Part shown: piece after piece, positions 17,810 to 30,200 of the stretch
Layout of the letters: each line of letters begins with the position of its first letter
Numbering within the stretch: the first letter of the stretch is position 1
Assembly (NCBI GenBank): GCA_026004795.1
Contig: BPJV01000004.1
Span: 186,001-250,000 of the forward strand
Direction: 5' to 3'
Length of the DNA: 64,000 nucleotides
Source: Pirellulaceae bacterium
GTDB taxonomy: Bacteria; Planctomycetota; Planctomycetia; Pirellulales; Pirellulaceae
The notes under the pieces: generated by a model
Told to the model about the DNA's origin: nothing
The model's database searches: none
What the model saw: the letters and a program-made list of their open reading frames with translations, nothing else
Made by a program: the position numbers and the translations under genes

Positions 17810-19339
17810 ATGACTGCCACGGAGACCGGCTCTGAACAACCCACGGCAACCGGCGCTGACGCCGCGGAAAAGAAGTTGACGATTGACGTAAAGGTGGAGG
17901 AGAAGTCTCCATGCGAGCGTCACGTGGTGGTCACAATTCCGGAAGCCGAGGTTGCGCGAGCTCGAAGAAAAATCTTCGATGAAATTGCCCCCAAAGCAGA
18001 ACTGCCCGGGTTTCGTGCCGGAAAGGCTCCGCGAAAATTGGTCGAGTCTCGCTTTCGAGATCAGGTCGATGAGCGGGTAAAGACGGAGTTGGTGATGGAG
18101 AGTCTGGAGCAGATCACCGAGGGCGATTACTTTACCGCCATCGGTGAACCAGAGTTCGACTTCGTCGCCATTGAGGTTCCTGACGAGGGGGATTTTGTCT
18201 ACGAATTCGATATCGAAGTTCGTCCTGATTTCGATACTCCCGAATGGAAGGGGCTGGAGCTTCGCCGCCCCGTGGCCACGGTTGACGACAAAGCGGTCAA
18301 CGAGCATCTCAAGCGCGTGTTGGTTCGGTTGATCGCCGGAGACGTCGTCGAGGATGGTTGTCAGCCCTACGATACGGTGACGGTCGATGTGCGGATTCGC
18401 CATGAAGGCAAGCTGGTCGACGAACTGGAGGACCAAGAGATCTCCGTTCGTGATAAGCTCGCTTTCGCGGATGTGGAATTCACCGGCTTTGCAGACGCAA
18501 TGGGCGGAAAAAAGGCGGGTGAGACCGTTACCCTGCGGGCCACGGTTTCGGAAGAGGCTAAAGCTGAGGAGCTGCGGGGTAAGGAGATCGAGGCTGAGTT
18601 CACGATCAAGGAAGTACGGCGCATCGACATCGATTCGCTCACCCGACAGCAGCTGGATTCGTTAGGGTTCGACAACGTCGACGAGCTGCGTGATTTTGTC
18701 AGGCAAGAGCTTGAACGCCAAGTTGAATACCAGCAGCGATCGAAATTGCGTCGGGAGATCGTCGATCAATTGTTGCAAAATGCCGATTGGGAGCTTCCGC
18801 CGACGTTGGTCGAGCGGCAGACGCATCGTGAGTTGAGGCGAATGATTTTGGAGTGCCAGCGTGCCGGACTGCCTGAGGAAGTCATTAAGACTTATGTCGC
18901 TCGGCAACGCTTGAACGCCAAGGCGTCTACCGAGCGAGCATTGCGAGAGCATTTCGTTCTGGAACGGATCGGCGAAGATTTGCAAATCGAGCCGACCGAG
19001 CAAGACTACGAAGAAGAAATTCTCACCATCGCCGAACGTACCGATTCAACGCCACGAGCGGTACGTGCCCAGCTGCAACGGGGCGGAGAAATGGATGCCC
19101 TGAGAAACGAGATCATCGAACGCAAAGTGCTGGATGCCATCTTGGAGGCGGCCAAGATCACGGACGTCGAAGCGCCGGAACTGCTTGGTGAAAACACCGA
19201 CACCTATGCTCTCGATCATGCAGTGGCTGGTAAGAAGTCCGCGATTCCGGAGGCGAAGCATGCCGATGATGCTCCACAACGGCCGGGTGCCCCCAAGCTG
19301 CCCGAAAAGAGTGAGAACAAGGAGGCGTGGGAGAATTAG
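17810..19339 (+). CDS. tig: Trigger factor, ribosome-associated chaperone/prolyl isomerase
   Basis: This 509-residue protein has the ribosome-docking motif GFRAGKAPRKLVESRF at about residues 66-81, which contacts uL23 at the tunnel exit. A central FKBP-like domain follows (about 180-265, VEDGCQPYDTVTVDV... FTIKEVRR), then the helical chaperone domain. It carries a longer N-terminal lead (about 25 residues) and a 50-residue polar C-terminal tail compared with the usual 430-450 residues. The ATG at 17810 has GGAG 8 bases upstream. It is not followed by clpP, unlike in many bacteria; a non-coding stretch and a convergent gene come next. Confidence 0.95.
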   Translation: MTATETGSEQPTATGADAAEKKLTIDVKVEEKSPCERHVVVTIPEAEVARARRKIFDEIAPKAELPGFRAGKAPRKLVESRFRDQVDERVKTELVMESLEQITEGDYFTAIGEPEFDFVAIEVPDEGDFVYEFDIEVRPDFDTPEWKGLELRRPVATVDDKAVNEHLKRVLVRLIAGDVVEDGCQPYDTVTVDVRIRHEGKLVDELEDQEISVRDKLAFADVEFTGFADAMGGKKAGETVTLRATVSEEAKAEELRGKEIEAEFTIKEVRRIDIDSLTRQQLDSLGFDNVDELRDFVRQELERQVEYQQRSKLRREIVDQLLQNADWELPPTLVERQTHRELRRMILECQRAGLPEEVIKTYVARQRLNAKASTERALREHFVLERIGEDLQIEPTEQDYEEEILTIAERTDSTPRAVRAQLQRGGEMDALRNEIIERKVLDAILEAAKITDVEAPELLGENTDTYALDHAVAGKKSAIPEAKHADDAPQRPGAPKLPEKSENKEAWEN

Positions 19340-19615
19340 GTAATTGGTGGCAATGGGCGCACCACTGAGGAAAGGCTCTCCCGGGCTTGGCGAAAGCGAC
19401 CATCGGCGTGGACGTGCCTGATCGGGACGTTTCCCTTCCCATTTCTGCTTCAGTCGCAGCACCTGCAGTCGGTAACGGCCCGCCGGTTGATGAGAAGGAG
19501 GGCGCCAGAGCGGTTGGGTCGAAGCAATCCGTCGCCATGGGGTGGCGCGTGCTGCGGTAGGCTGCTGGGAGTTCAATCCACCGTGTCCCCCAAGGCGATC
19601 ATCTCCGGTCGGTGA

Positions 19616-21336
19616 TTATAAGTTTGTCGACCGCTTACCGTGCATGGAATTGTCGTGCATGCACCAAGAGCGAAAGTTGACGCACCGCACTTGCGGTATC
19701 CGGCTGGCAACGATTGGGAAAGTCGGATCGACCAATCCAGCGGCAGCCCACGACTGTAGCATTTCGGCTCGATCGATGGGAGCTGCCGCGGGCACGCCGG
19801 TTGATTTGAGCAACACCAGCTCGGTGGCATGAATTTGTAATGCCAGGTATGCCGCAATCGAATCGCTTGTCGTCTCCCACCCATTTGGCAATTCAGAGAT
19901 CTTGTTGTCAGGTAGATAAAACGCGGCTGGACGGACGATTGCGGCGCTGGGTAGGGAGCAGCGGGACTGGAGGTGATGGGCCAGCGCAGTTGGAGAGCCG
20001 ATGACTGGCAAATCGGGCAACATCCAGGTCAGAACGTCGCTGGTAGCCTCAAGCAGTCGCACACAGGTCCAATGGACATCGGTGGGAGGGAAATCATGTT
20101 GGGCGTCGAGTTGCCGCATCGCCTCGACGATTTCGCCGCCACCGACGATGAGCAGGTGGTGGGCGGGCGTTTCGTTCGTTAGCCAACGTCGTAAATGGGT
20201 GCCCAGATTAGGGAGATCTAATAGGCTGCCACCAATCTTGACAACGCGAATGGTTGGTGTGGATTGGGCCTGCTGAAGTGCCCAAAGCTGCGCACAAGCG
20301 TAGGCAGGTGCACATCGCGCTACCCCTTCGTCTACAAGTTCCGCTAGCCAATAAAACGTCTCCGCTCGTCCGCTACCCCGAAGTCGCTCCGCCAGTTCGC
20401 GACTAAGCCCCGCCGCATGACCAGAGAATAGGATCCGGGGCCGCCGCTGTCCCAGGTGTGGGCGAAGGACGCGGAACTGTTGATCGACCGCCTGCAGCAA
20501 GGTTTCGATTTGCCGGTCGAGAAACTGGCGAGCCATGGCTTCGACGACCGAATCGGGCAGCGTTTCTTGATCTTCACCGACCATCCGTGCGATCCGCGCC
20601 GCTGCGTATTCCCTCGTCCTGGGGCGACCGTCCGCACTGTCGCGACATTGCGGCTGCGCAGTTGCCAGGCCGAGCACTAAGAGTACATCCCAGGTATCGG
20701 CAAAACGTTCCGCCATCAGCGGACATGGCCTTCCTTCCCAATCGATCTCCGCAGCAATCGCCATCAACGGAGTCCGTTGGCAACCGCTGTAGACGAGCTG
20801 ACCAGCCAGCAGACGCTGTCGGTCGGTGCGCGCCTCGGTAGCAATTCCACCATCCGCCAAAGGAATGAGGTCGGTGGTTGTAGAACCGATATCGATGAGC
20901 AAGTCGACGGCCGGCAACCTTGCGCCCGACTCGGTCACCACCCACTGCGCCAGGGCTCTCCAGTTGGAGGCCGCTACTTCCCATGGGTTCGTGACAGCCT
21001 GCTCGATGTTCCACCAATGTCCGTCCACCGTGTAGACCGCCACCTGCTCCGGCCGGGAAACGATGTCGGCAGCCTGCGCGAGTATATGGCGAACACCAGC
21101 GCGACGGGTGGGAAAGCAATCGGCTAATTCGCCAGTCATGGTTACCGCCAGCTGGACTTCCGAGGGCTCTATCTCGAGCGCATGTAGACCACGCAACAGC
21201 CACTGCGAAAGCTCGTCGGCCTGTTGCCACATGGCGAAGGGAACTGACCAGGTACGCCCATCGCAGGTAGCCAGTTTCAAATTGGCCCCTCCAATATCGG
21301 CGCCCACAATGTTCGGCGAGGGTGTCCAATACGAAC

Positions 21337-21340
<4 letters not shown>
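19616..21340 (-). CDS. MfnF-MfnE-like fusion, methanofuran (C1 cofactor) biosynthesis
   Basis: This 574-residue protein combines two enzymes. Residues 1 to about 345 match COG1548, the sugar-kinase-like family that includes archaeal MfnF: VGADIGGANLKLA near 12-24 and LLIDIGSTTTDLIPL at 147-161, then TDRQRL, ELVY-like QLVYSG, RTP and ADGRP. Residues about 365-560 match the MfnE-type amino-acid-kinase family: VKIGGSLLDLP at 367-377, LLIVGGGEIVEAMR and the ATP-site Asp in SDSIAAYLA. In methanogens MfnE phosphorylates the aminomethylfuran intermediate and MfnF couples it to tyramine-glutamate. Planctomycetes carry H4MPT-linked C1 genes, so a role in methanofuran-like cofactor synthesis is inferred. 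The ATG overlaps the upstream kinase stop codon as ATGA. Confidence 0.8.
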
Positions 21341-23340
<2,000 letters not shown>

Positions 23341-23802
23341 TAGCTAGCGATCCCTTAAGTCGACGAAGCACTTCTCTGGTTAGAGAATACTTTATGGTCG
23401 GCTAGCGTTACCAGGGCGAGAGGCATTTCTGCTGCCGTAATGTGCATTGGACGTTTCTACCAATACAGAAAGGGAACGCCGTCGATTCTCCCCTGAAAAC
23501 GCATCTGGAGGAACATCAAGCGCAAGCGCCCTCGAAGGTTGCGGACGGTGGTGATCACCCCTCGGGCCCTCCTGATCTCGACATCGCACCTTCTCGTTCA
23601 TCCTCCACAAGGAGGCTGTTTCGGTGTGCTGGAATTGGTCGCTCGCTCGTGTAGAAGGCATCCTAATGACCGGCCTGTCGTCGAACAGCCTCCCCATCGT
23701 CTGGATACCCCGGCCGACCGGGAACAGCCACCATCGCAACGGCACTCGTCCTGTATTCTTAACGCTGCGATGCCACTCGGCCAGCGATGGGACGTCGCCT
23801 CG

Positions 23803-23916
23803 CTATTCTCCTACGCTTGGCCTACCTGGCCGATCGTCTGGCCGGACGACGACAAGTGCCTCCGTCTCACGAAGCTTGCTGATGAGCTGCTTTGGGCTGT
23901 GGCGCTTACTGCTCAT
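23803..23916 (-). pseudogene. IS3-family transposase OrfA remnant (N-terminal end)
   Basis: A 37-codon frame starts with an ATG behind AGGAGG (7-base gap) and encodes MSSKRHSPKQLISKLRETEA. This matches the conserved N-terminus of IS3-type OrfA proteins (KR-x-S/T-P-E-Q-I-x-x-K-L-R). After about 20 residues the match is lost (VVVRPDDRPG) and a TAG follows, so the helix-turn-helix remainder and OrfB are missing. I found no intact terminal repeats. The surrounding 23341-24010 stretch has no other recognisable gene, and the left-hand part may be decayed element sequence. Confidence 0.6.
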
Positions 23917-24010
23917 GAGAGTCCTCCTGATCGAATTCAGGCAGTTGGACCCTCATAATTCATGGACTATTTTGGGGAGGCACCCGAGTGCAATGGCGGA
24001 GGAAGGAGGG

Positions 24011-24883
24011 TTACGTCGAGGCGCGTGCCGGGGGATGCGCCGGGATGACGCGATGAAAATGCAGCTTAACCTCCAGATCTACCACGCGACGGACCCCCTC
24101 GACGAGACATTGCGGCTCGTTCTCCTCTTGCCCGATGCGGATGATCTCATCCAGTGGGGTGCCCGGCGCGACTGAGAACGTCCGCTGGTTGATAATCTGG
24201 TTTCCTGCGTCCAGCTCCGGAATGATGAAGTGGCATGTGGCTCCGAAGGTCAGCATTCTGGAGGCGTAGGCGTCATGATAGGGGCGAAAACCGGGAAATC
24301 CGGGCAACAATCCGTGGTGGAGGTTGATGATGCGACCTCCTGCAAATTTCCAACAAGTGTCCGGAGGCAGCACGCGCATGTAGCGGGCAAGGATGATGTA
24401 ATCGACGTCATACGCATCGACCAACCGGACAAACGCTTCGTTGTCTGCGGTCCCATCGGGCAAGCCAATATGATGGAAGGGGATGCCGAATTCTTGGGCC
24501 AACGACTCGCACTTGCGACGATTGCCCAACATTACTCGCACATCGGCATTGATGATGCCATCGCGACAAGCCTCCAGCACAGCGCGCGGCGTGCTTTCTT
24601 GAAACGTGGTGCAAATGGCCAATCGCGCGCGGCGTTTGGGAGTGGGAGTCCACACGCGGACGGAAAGCCCTTTTCGTTCGCCGATCTCCAACATCGAACG
24701 GCGAATCGGGTCCCAACGTTGAGGATCGATGTTGAAGCGGCACATCATCGCAAAGACGCACGCTTCGTCGTGGTCGTACATCTGAATCTCGGCAATGCTT
24801 CCCCCTTGGGTGGTTGCCTCGTGGATGATCGGATCGGCCAGGCCTACGTTATCGGGGCCGATCGCAGTGACTACGATTTCCAT
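24011..24883 (-). CDS. purU: Formyltetrahydrofolate deformylase
   Basis: This 290-residue enzyme hydrolyses 10-formyl-THF to formate and THF, balancing the one-carbon pool. The N-terminal ACT domain is visible (VVTAIGPDNVGLADPIIHEA). The formyltransferase domain carries the catalytic set: Asn and His in INLHHGLLPGFPGFRPYH and Asp in PELDAGNQII. The ATG at 24883 is chosen because GGAG lies 5 bases upstream and the ACT domain starts directly after it; a longer frame to 25042 adds 53 unrelated residues. It lies 3 kb from the methanofuran-type gene, so two branches of C1 metabolism occur close together, though not in one operon. Confidence 0.94.
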   Translation of the reverse strand: MEIVVTAIGPDNVGLADPIIHEATTQGGSIAEIQMYDHDEACVFAMMCRFNIDPQRWDPIRRSMLEIGERKGLSVRVWTPTPKRRARLAICTTFQESTPRAVLEACRDGIINADVRVMLGNRRKCESLAQEFGIPFHHIGLPDGTADNEAFVRLVDAYDVDYIILARYMRVLPPDTCWKFAGGRIINLHHGLLPGFPGFRPYHDAYASRMLTFGATCHFIIPELDAGNQIINQRTFSVAPGTPLDEIIRIGQEENEPQCLVEGVRRVVDLEVKLHFHRVIPAHPPARAST

Positions 24884-25236
24884 GGAATCTCCGCTGCGTT
24901 TTCGAAGGTATCGAATCTCACCATTCGGTCCTGTGGGTGATCGTTCTCGTGGAACAAACTTTCCGCGACTCGTGTTGGAAAGCCAGCGGCGGTTGTTTTT
25001 TGCCGAACAGGTCGTGTCAGGACGGTAGGTCGAGTGTGGCACAGTTTACCGTTCTTCTCCCCACGATGTTAGGTTGGCTTGAACAAAACTTCTGGTACCA
25101 TCAACGCCTGAGAACGGACTGTCGAATTGTGAGAGGCCCAACGAGCAGAAACACCATGGGGTAGACCTACCGGGCCCTTCTCAGGCAGACGGTGCTGGGA
25201 CGGTTGATGGGGAGTATTTCGGGGGTGGGATTGACT
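24884..25236 (+). other. Divergent gap between purU and the YkgJ-family gene
   Basis: The 353 bases separate divergent genes and should hold both promoters, but I saw no -35/-10 pair good enough to name. A TGGCAC at about 25036 is not followed by TTGC at the sigma-54 spacing. No gene or hairpin was recognised. Confidence 0.4.
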
Positions 25237-25671
25237 ATGCGACCAGTGACCATCACTCGGGAACAGGTTCCCGAAGGCAAATCGCTGTGTGATTACTGTA
25301 CGGCCAAGTGCTGTCGGTATTTTGCCCTGCCTATCGACGCGCCAGAGACGGTGAGGGATTGGGACTTCATCCGCTGGTTCTTGCTCCATGACCGCGCGAC
25401 GGTTTTCGTGGAGGACGAGAGTTGGTACCTGTTGGTACATACGGAGTGCAAACATTTGCGGCCGGACCATCGTTGCGGAATCTACGACACGCGTCCGGAG
25501 ATTTGCCGTGAGTATTCGACCGACAATTGCGAATTCGATGAGGATGCGACGTACGATGCGTACTTCGAGACTCCCGAACAGGTTGCTGAGTTCATGGAGG
25601 CGACCGTGTTGCAGGCCGATCTGGGATGCGTGCGTACCCCAGAACCGCCCGAATTGCCAGTGCTCCGTTAG
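25237..25671 (+). CDS. YkgJ family cysteine-cluster protein
   Basis: This 144-residue protein has the cysteine pattern of the YkgJ/UPF0153 family, thought to bind zinc or an Fe-S cluster: C18, C21, C25, C26, C71, C80, C90 and C98. The hallmarks CDYCTAKCCR and the CGIYDTRPEICR segment are present. The function of the family is not established. The ATG at 25237 follows GGGGGTGGGA; an earlier in-frame start at 25207 is less likely. It lies 82 bases upstream of hisS on the same strand and could share its transcript. Confidence 0.85.
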   Translation: MRPVTITREQVPEGKSLCDYCTAKCCRYFALPIDAPETVRDWDFIRWFLLHDRATVFVEDESWYLLVHTECKHLRPDHRCGIYDTRPEICREYSTDNCEFDEDATYDAYFETPEQVAEFMEATVLQADLGCVRTPEPPELPVLR

Positions 25672-25707
25672 CTGTCGTCCTTAGCTTGTTCCCCCTTTCT
25701 TGTTGAC

Positions 25708-25729
25708 CTTTTGACTTACTTTTGACTTG
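25708..25729 (+). repeat. Tandem 11-bp direct repeat before hisS
   Basis: CTTTTGACTTA at 25708-25718 is followed immediately by CTTTTGACTTG at 25719-25729 (10 of 11 identical), with a further TTGAC at 25703-25707. The 11-base period equals one helical turn, as in operators of OmpR/PhoB-type regulators. It ends 24 bases before the hisS start. Confidence 0.55.
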
Positions 25730-25753
25730 TTGCAAACCAGGAGTCGATACCAC

Positions 25754-27109
25754 GTGGCGCAGGGACTGATCCAACCTCGAACCCTTAAGGGCTTTCGCGA
25801 CTATCCTCCCTCGGTCATGATGCCCCGAGAGCAGATCATGGACATCGCGCGCCGCGTCTACCGGCGCTACGGCTTCAGTCCCATCGATACGCCGGCGCTG
25901 GAGTATCTGGAAATACTGACCGGTAAGGGTAGTGAAGAGACCGACCGGCAGTTGTACCGATTCGAAGACCACGGTGGCCGCAAGGTTGGTTTGCGATTCG
26001 ATTTGACCGTACCCTTGGCTCGGTTTGCCGCGCAACACATTCAGCAGTTGGGAACGCCCTTCAAACGCTACCATATCGCCCCCGTGTGGCGTGGCGAGAG
26101 CCCTCAGGCAGGGCGTTTTCGTGAGTTCTTGCAATGTGACTTTGACACGATCGGTACGGAATCGGTGGCTGCCGATATCGAAACGGCGCTTGTCATCCAC
26201 GACTTGTTGACGGAGATTGGCATCACGAACTTCGTCCTTCGGATCAATACCCGGCAACTTCTCAACGGATTGCTCGAAAAACATGGTTTGCAAGAGCGAG
26301 CCACGCCCGTTTTGCGCGCGTTGGATAAGCTGGACAAGATCGGCGCCGCAGGGGTTCTTCAAGAATTGTCGGAAACGGCGCAGGTGTCCGTGGAGCAGAG
26401 TGAGGCCATCCTCGGCCTGGCGTCGATTCACGGCTCGGTCGACCAGGTGCTGAGTCAGGTGGCTGATCTGGTGCAGGGAAGTGAAAAGGGGGAGGCCGGC
26501 GTGGAGCGGTTGTACCAGATCACCGGGGCGCTCAAGCAATTGGGGATCGCCCCCGAACGCTACCGCATCGACGTGGCCATCGCGCGTGGTTTGGACTACT
26601 ACACCGGCGTGATCTACGAAACGACGCTGACTGACTTGCCAGCGATGGGGAGCGTGTGTTCCGGGGGAAGGTATGATAATCTGGCGGAGCTGTACACCAA
26701 GCAGCATCTGCCGGGCATCGGCGCATCGCTGGGCATCGACCGCTTGTTAGCCGCCATGGAGCAGCTTGGTATGCTTCCGGCGGTCCACACGCCGGCTGCC
26801 GTATTCATTCCGTATTTCGACGCCGATCGGCTCGCTTCCTACCTGCAGCTGGCGCGCGTTTTGCGAAACGAGGGGTTGGGGGTCGAAGTCTACCCGGATC
26901 CAAAGAAACTAGGGGCGCAGCTGAAGTATGCCGTTCAGCGGGGATTTCCGGTGGCCGTGATCGCCGGTTCGCGCGAACTGGAAGCGGGCCTTGTGCAAGT
27001 CAAGGACTTGCGCACCAAGCAAGCGTCGGAAGTGCCCTGGAGTGTCGATGCTCCCCAACCCTTGGTCGATCTCTTGAAGAATCTACTGGGGAGGGCAGAA
27101 TCAGCTTAG
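25754..27109 (+). CDS. hisS: Histidyl-tRNA synthetase
   Basis: This 451-residue class II aminoacyl-tRNA synthetase charges tRNA-His. Motif 1 starts near KGFRDYPP, motif 2 is the Arg-containing RYHIAPVWRGE...REFLQCDFD, and the histidine-binding loops are ARGLDYYTG and CSGGRYDNL. The C-terminal anticodon-binding domain begins near PAAVFIPYFD. A GTG start at 25754 is preferred, with AGGAG 10 bases upstream and the conserved N-terminus QPRTLKGFRDY just after it; the TTG at 25727 lies in a repeat. It follows the YkgJ gene and converges with the RND transporter gene. Confidence 0.96.
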   Translation: MAQGLIQPRTLKGFRDYPPSVMMPREQIMDIARRVYRRYGFSPIDTPALEYLEILTGKGSEETDRQLYRFEDHGGRKVGLRFDLTVPLARFAAQHIQQLGTPFKRYHIAPVWRGESPQAGRFREFLQCDFDTIGTESVAADIETALVIHDLLTEIGITNFVLRINTRQLLNGLLEKHGLQERATPVLRALDKLDKIGAAGVLQELSETAQVSVEQSEAILGLASIHGSVDQVLSQVADLVQGSEKGEAGVERLYQITGALKQLGIAPERYRIDVAIARGLDYYTGVIYETTLTDLPAMGSVCSGGRYDNLAELYTKQHLPGIGASLGIDRLLAAMEQLGMLPAVHTPAAVFIPYFDADRLASYLQLARVLRNEGLGVEVYPDPKKLGAQLKYAVQRGFPVAVIAGSRELEAGLVQVKDLRTKQASEVPWSVDAPQPLVDLLKNLLGRAESA

Positions 27110-27216
27110 TGTCAGGCGGCGACCGCCGGGGGATGGAACCGTCTAGTCGATGGGTCCGACTGGCTGGTCACCCAGGTTCCGCCCTGGCACCGCACGGCAT
27201 CATGGGCCGAGAGAAA

Positions 27217-30200
27217 TTACGCGGTGTCGGGGCTTCCCCGATCCGGATGTTGAAGATACTGAGCGACATCGGGGCGAAGCATATAAGGGCGACGCGGTTG
27301 GGCGGTCAGATCGTCTTCCTGCAACCGATACTCTTCGTCGGCACTGCCGTACCGAGAATGTGAGGCGGTAGCGACCTCCGTAGTGCTATTCTCCGTCCTG
27401 GCAGCGCCATTGCCACCGTGGGCATCTGGCCGACGGGAGGGGGGGGGAGCATGGCAACGGAAAATTCGCCCCAAGGGGCTTGCCAACAGGGCGGGAAGAA
27501 AGATCAAATCGCCCACCAAGGCCGCCGATAGGAGGGTCAACATCAAGGTGCCGAATCGTTGGGTAGGAGTGAACGTGCTCAATGCGAATACACTCAAGCC
27601 GAGGCCACCGATGATCGTCGTTTGGGTCATCGCCGGAGCCACATGGGTGTACGCTTTGAAGATGGCGGCCCGGCGATCCAAACCTTCTCGCAAGCCATTG
27701 CGGAACCAGGTGAGGAAGTGGATCGTGTCGTCCACGGCGACTCCCATGGCCACGCTGGCGGTCATCATCGTTCCGATATCGATCAGCGTGCCGAGATGCC
27801 CCATGAATCCGAAAATGACGACCACCGGGAAAACGTTGGGGATCATCGAGATCGCACCGGCCGCGACCGCTTGCATCAAGTTGTCTGGGCGGAATGTCTG
27901 CCAGAACGTTCTGGCCGGAGACAGCAAACACGTCATCACCACAGCGATCAGCGCGAAGGCCCAAGCCACGCTCTCGATCAGACTGATGAGCAACGTTCGT
28001 TGTGCTTTGTACACCACGGGAACCACTCCCGTGTACACGACGTCCAAAGAACCGGGGTAGGCAACTTGTTCCACCGGCCGGTCGATCTTCTGCGGCGGCG
28101 AACTGACAAGCGAATCAACGGCCTGTAGCATCTGATGGGCATCAACGATATGCGGGTTGGCCTGTCGAATGAACTCGAGATCGTATTGAGGATGTGGGTC
28201 CAACAACACGATGCATTCGAACTGTTTCAGGTACGCCGCCCACTTATCGCTGGTCGCTTTTCCATTATCAAGTGGAAAACGCTCCGGATCATGCCACATG
28301 GTTTGCGAGATCGTCTCGTTGACGAGACTGTGCGCCAACGTTTCAGCGAACAGGCGTTTGCGCTCCGAGGTGTCAACAAGCGAGCGATCCTCCGCGGGCG
28401 ACTGAGGCCGAGAACCGCTATCCAGCGGTGCATCGGCGGCGGTATCCGCTGGTTTATCGAAGCCGAGCACCAGCACTTCGCCGCGCACACGCCCGTCTCC
28501 TTCATCACTTTGGGCAAGGATTTCTCGCAGTACTTGTTCACGGCAACGGTAACCCGCCAATACTGGCTCGACGACCGACCGCAACGACGAGACGAACTGG
28601 CCATAATCGACGTCGTTGAGCGCTCCCAAGCGCAAGCTGATGCGCCACAATTCCGTGCCGGCCGCCTCGGGGGAGTCTTCGATCGCCAAATAGTCTGTTT
28701 TCAAGAGTTTGGGTAACGCTTCCGACAGCAGGCGATTGGCGGCGCTACGCTTCAAGCGGGCGCGAAATCCGGGCTCCGCCACTGGCATGTCACCCAACAG
28801 GGTGACGGCCGACATGCCCCGACCGACGATATCCTCGCCTTCGTAGCCGAACTGGTCTTGCAGAACCTGCTGGATTCGAGCCACCGCTTCCGCCCGCTCG
28901 AGCACCGACATCTGTATTCGCGAGTTCTTGAGCTCGTCAACACTGTCGACCTCGTCGGACTCCAAGGGACGCTGCAATTCTTTGGGAAAACGCACGACGA
29001 GCTCCATGGGAACCAGCCGACCGAAATTGCTTTCCAGCCATGCGTAATCACGAATGATCTGCGAATCGCTGTCGAACAGTTTGAGCAACTGCACACTGGT
29101 GCGAATCTTTGTCAGCCCATATCCCAGCCCGATCATGGTGGTCAAGCATAGGGCATTGACCAGCCAATGACGGCGCAAGATGAAATTGCCCATGCCCTCC
29201 CAGAAGCGCAGGATCCGGTCTGCCGAGCCATGTTGAGACTGTCGCAACTTCTTCGCCGGAGGCGGAAAGACCGTCAGGGCGCTGGGCAAGTAAATGTACA
29301 GCAGGACCAGCGTCGCCATCACTCCCATGGCCGAGAAAATGCCAAATTTTCGGATCGGCAAAATGTTGCTCGAGCATAGGGACAGCAGCCCAATGGCGGT
29401 GGTCAGAGCGGCCAGGGTGCACGGGACCACGGCGTGAGAAATGGCTCGCTCCGGTGCAAGGCGTTGTCCCTCCTCGACCACTGCGTCGCGATAGTAATTG
29501 ATAATGTGGATCGCCCCGGCCATCCCCAATACGTAGACCAACGAGGGCATGGTGAGCAAGATGGCGTCGACCGAGGCGTGGCACCACCAGACCATGCTCA
29601 GACTGGCCATGGCACTGACGCCACCGACAAAAAACACCATGGTCATCAGCCGTGTCGACCGCAGCAGCAGCCAACTCAAGCCGAGTCCCAATGCCAAGGA
29701 ATAACCGATCAACCGCACCAGCGTGATGGAACCTTCTTCGTCGATGGCCACGTTGTCCACCGGTGGACCGCCGATATGTAGCACCGGTTCGGCTAGTTCA
29801 GGGCCCTGGGCCAGCAATGAGAATGGTGGTGGGGCGGTCGTCGGGGGAGGAGGCGGAGTTACTCCACACTCTTCAGCCACATCGAAGACTCGCCCGCGAG
29901 GCGACCCCAGGATGCCCCGGCCGATGACCCACTTGAGATTGCGCCGGGCAGGTTCGGTCAAGGTGATCAAGACACAGGTCTGTCGAGGAGGTTCCTCCAC
30001 GGCGATGGCGTCGAAGAAGGCGTACCAGACCTCCGATTGCTCTACCGGGTCGGTCCGTAACAACCTCTCGCGTTGGCCACCGAATCGCGAGTCTACCTGT
30101 TGTTGGACGATCAACTCCCACACCGACTCCCAGCCCTCCGGCAGCTCTGCCAGCTTTTCGGCCGGCAGTATCTCTTTCAATTCGTCCGCCGTCCAACTGA

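Noticed and set aside
23392-23745. 117-residue minus-strand frame as transposase OrfB remnant
   Set aside because: No DDE-motif or IS3 OrfB signature could be recognised, so only the OrfA start is called.
25036-25055. TGGCAC as a sigma-54 promoter before the YkgJ gene
   Set aside because: No TTGC at the required spacing.
25592-26707. 371-residue minus-strand frame opposite hisS
   Set aside because: Antisense shadow of an intact synthetase gene; no recognisable domain or ribosome binding site.
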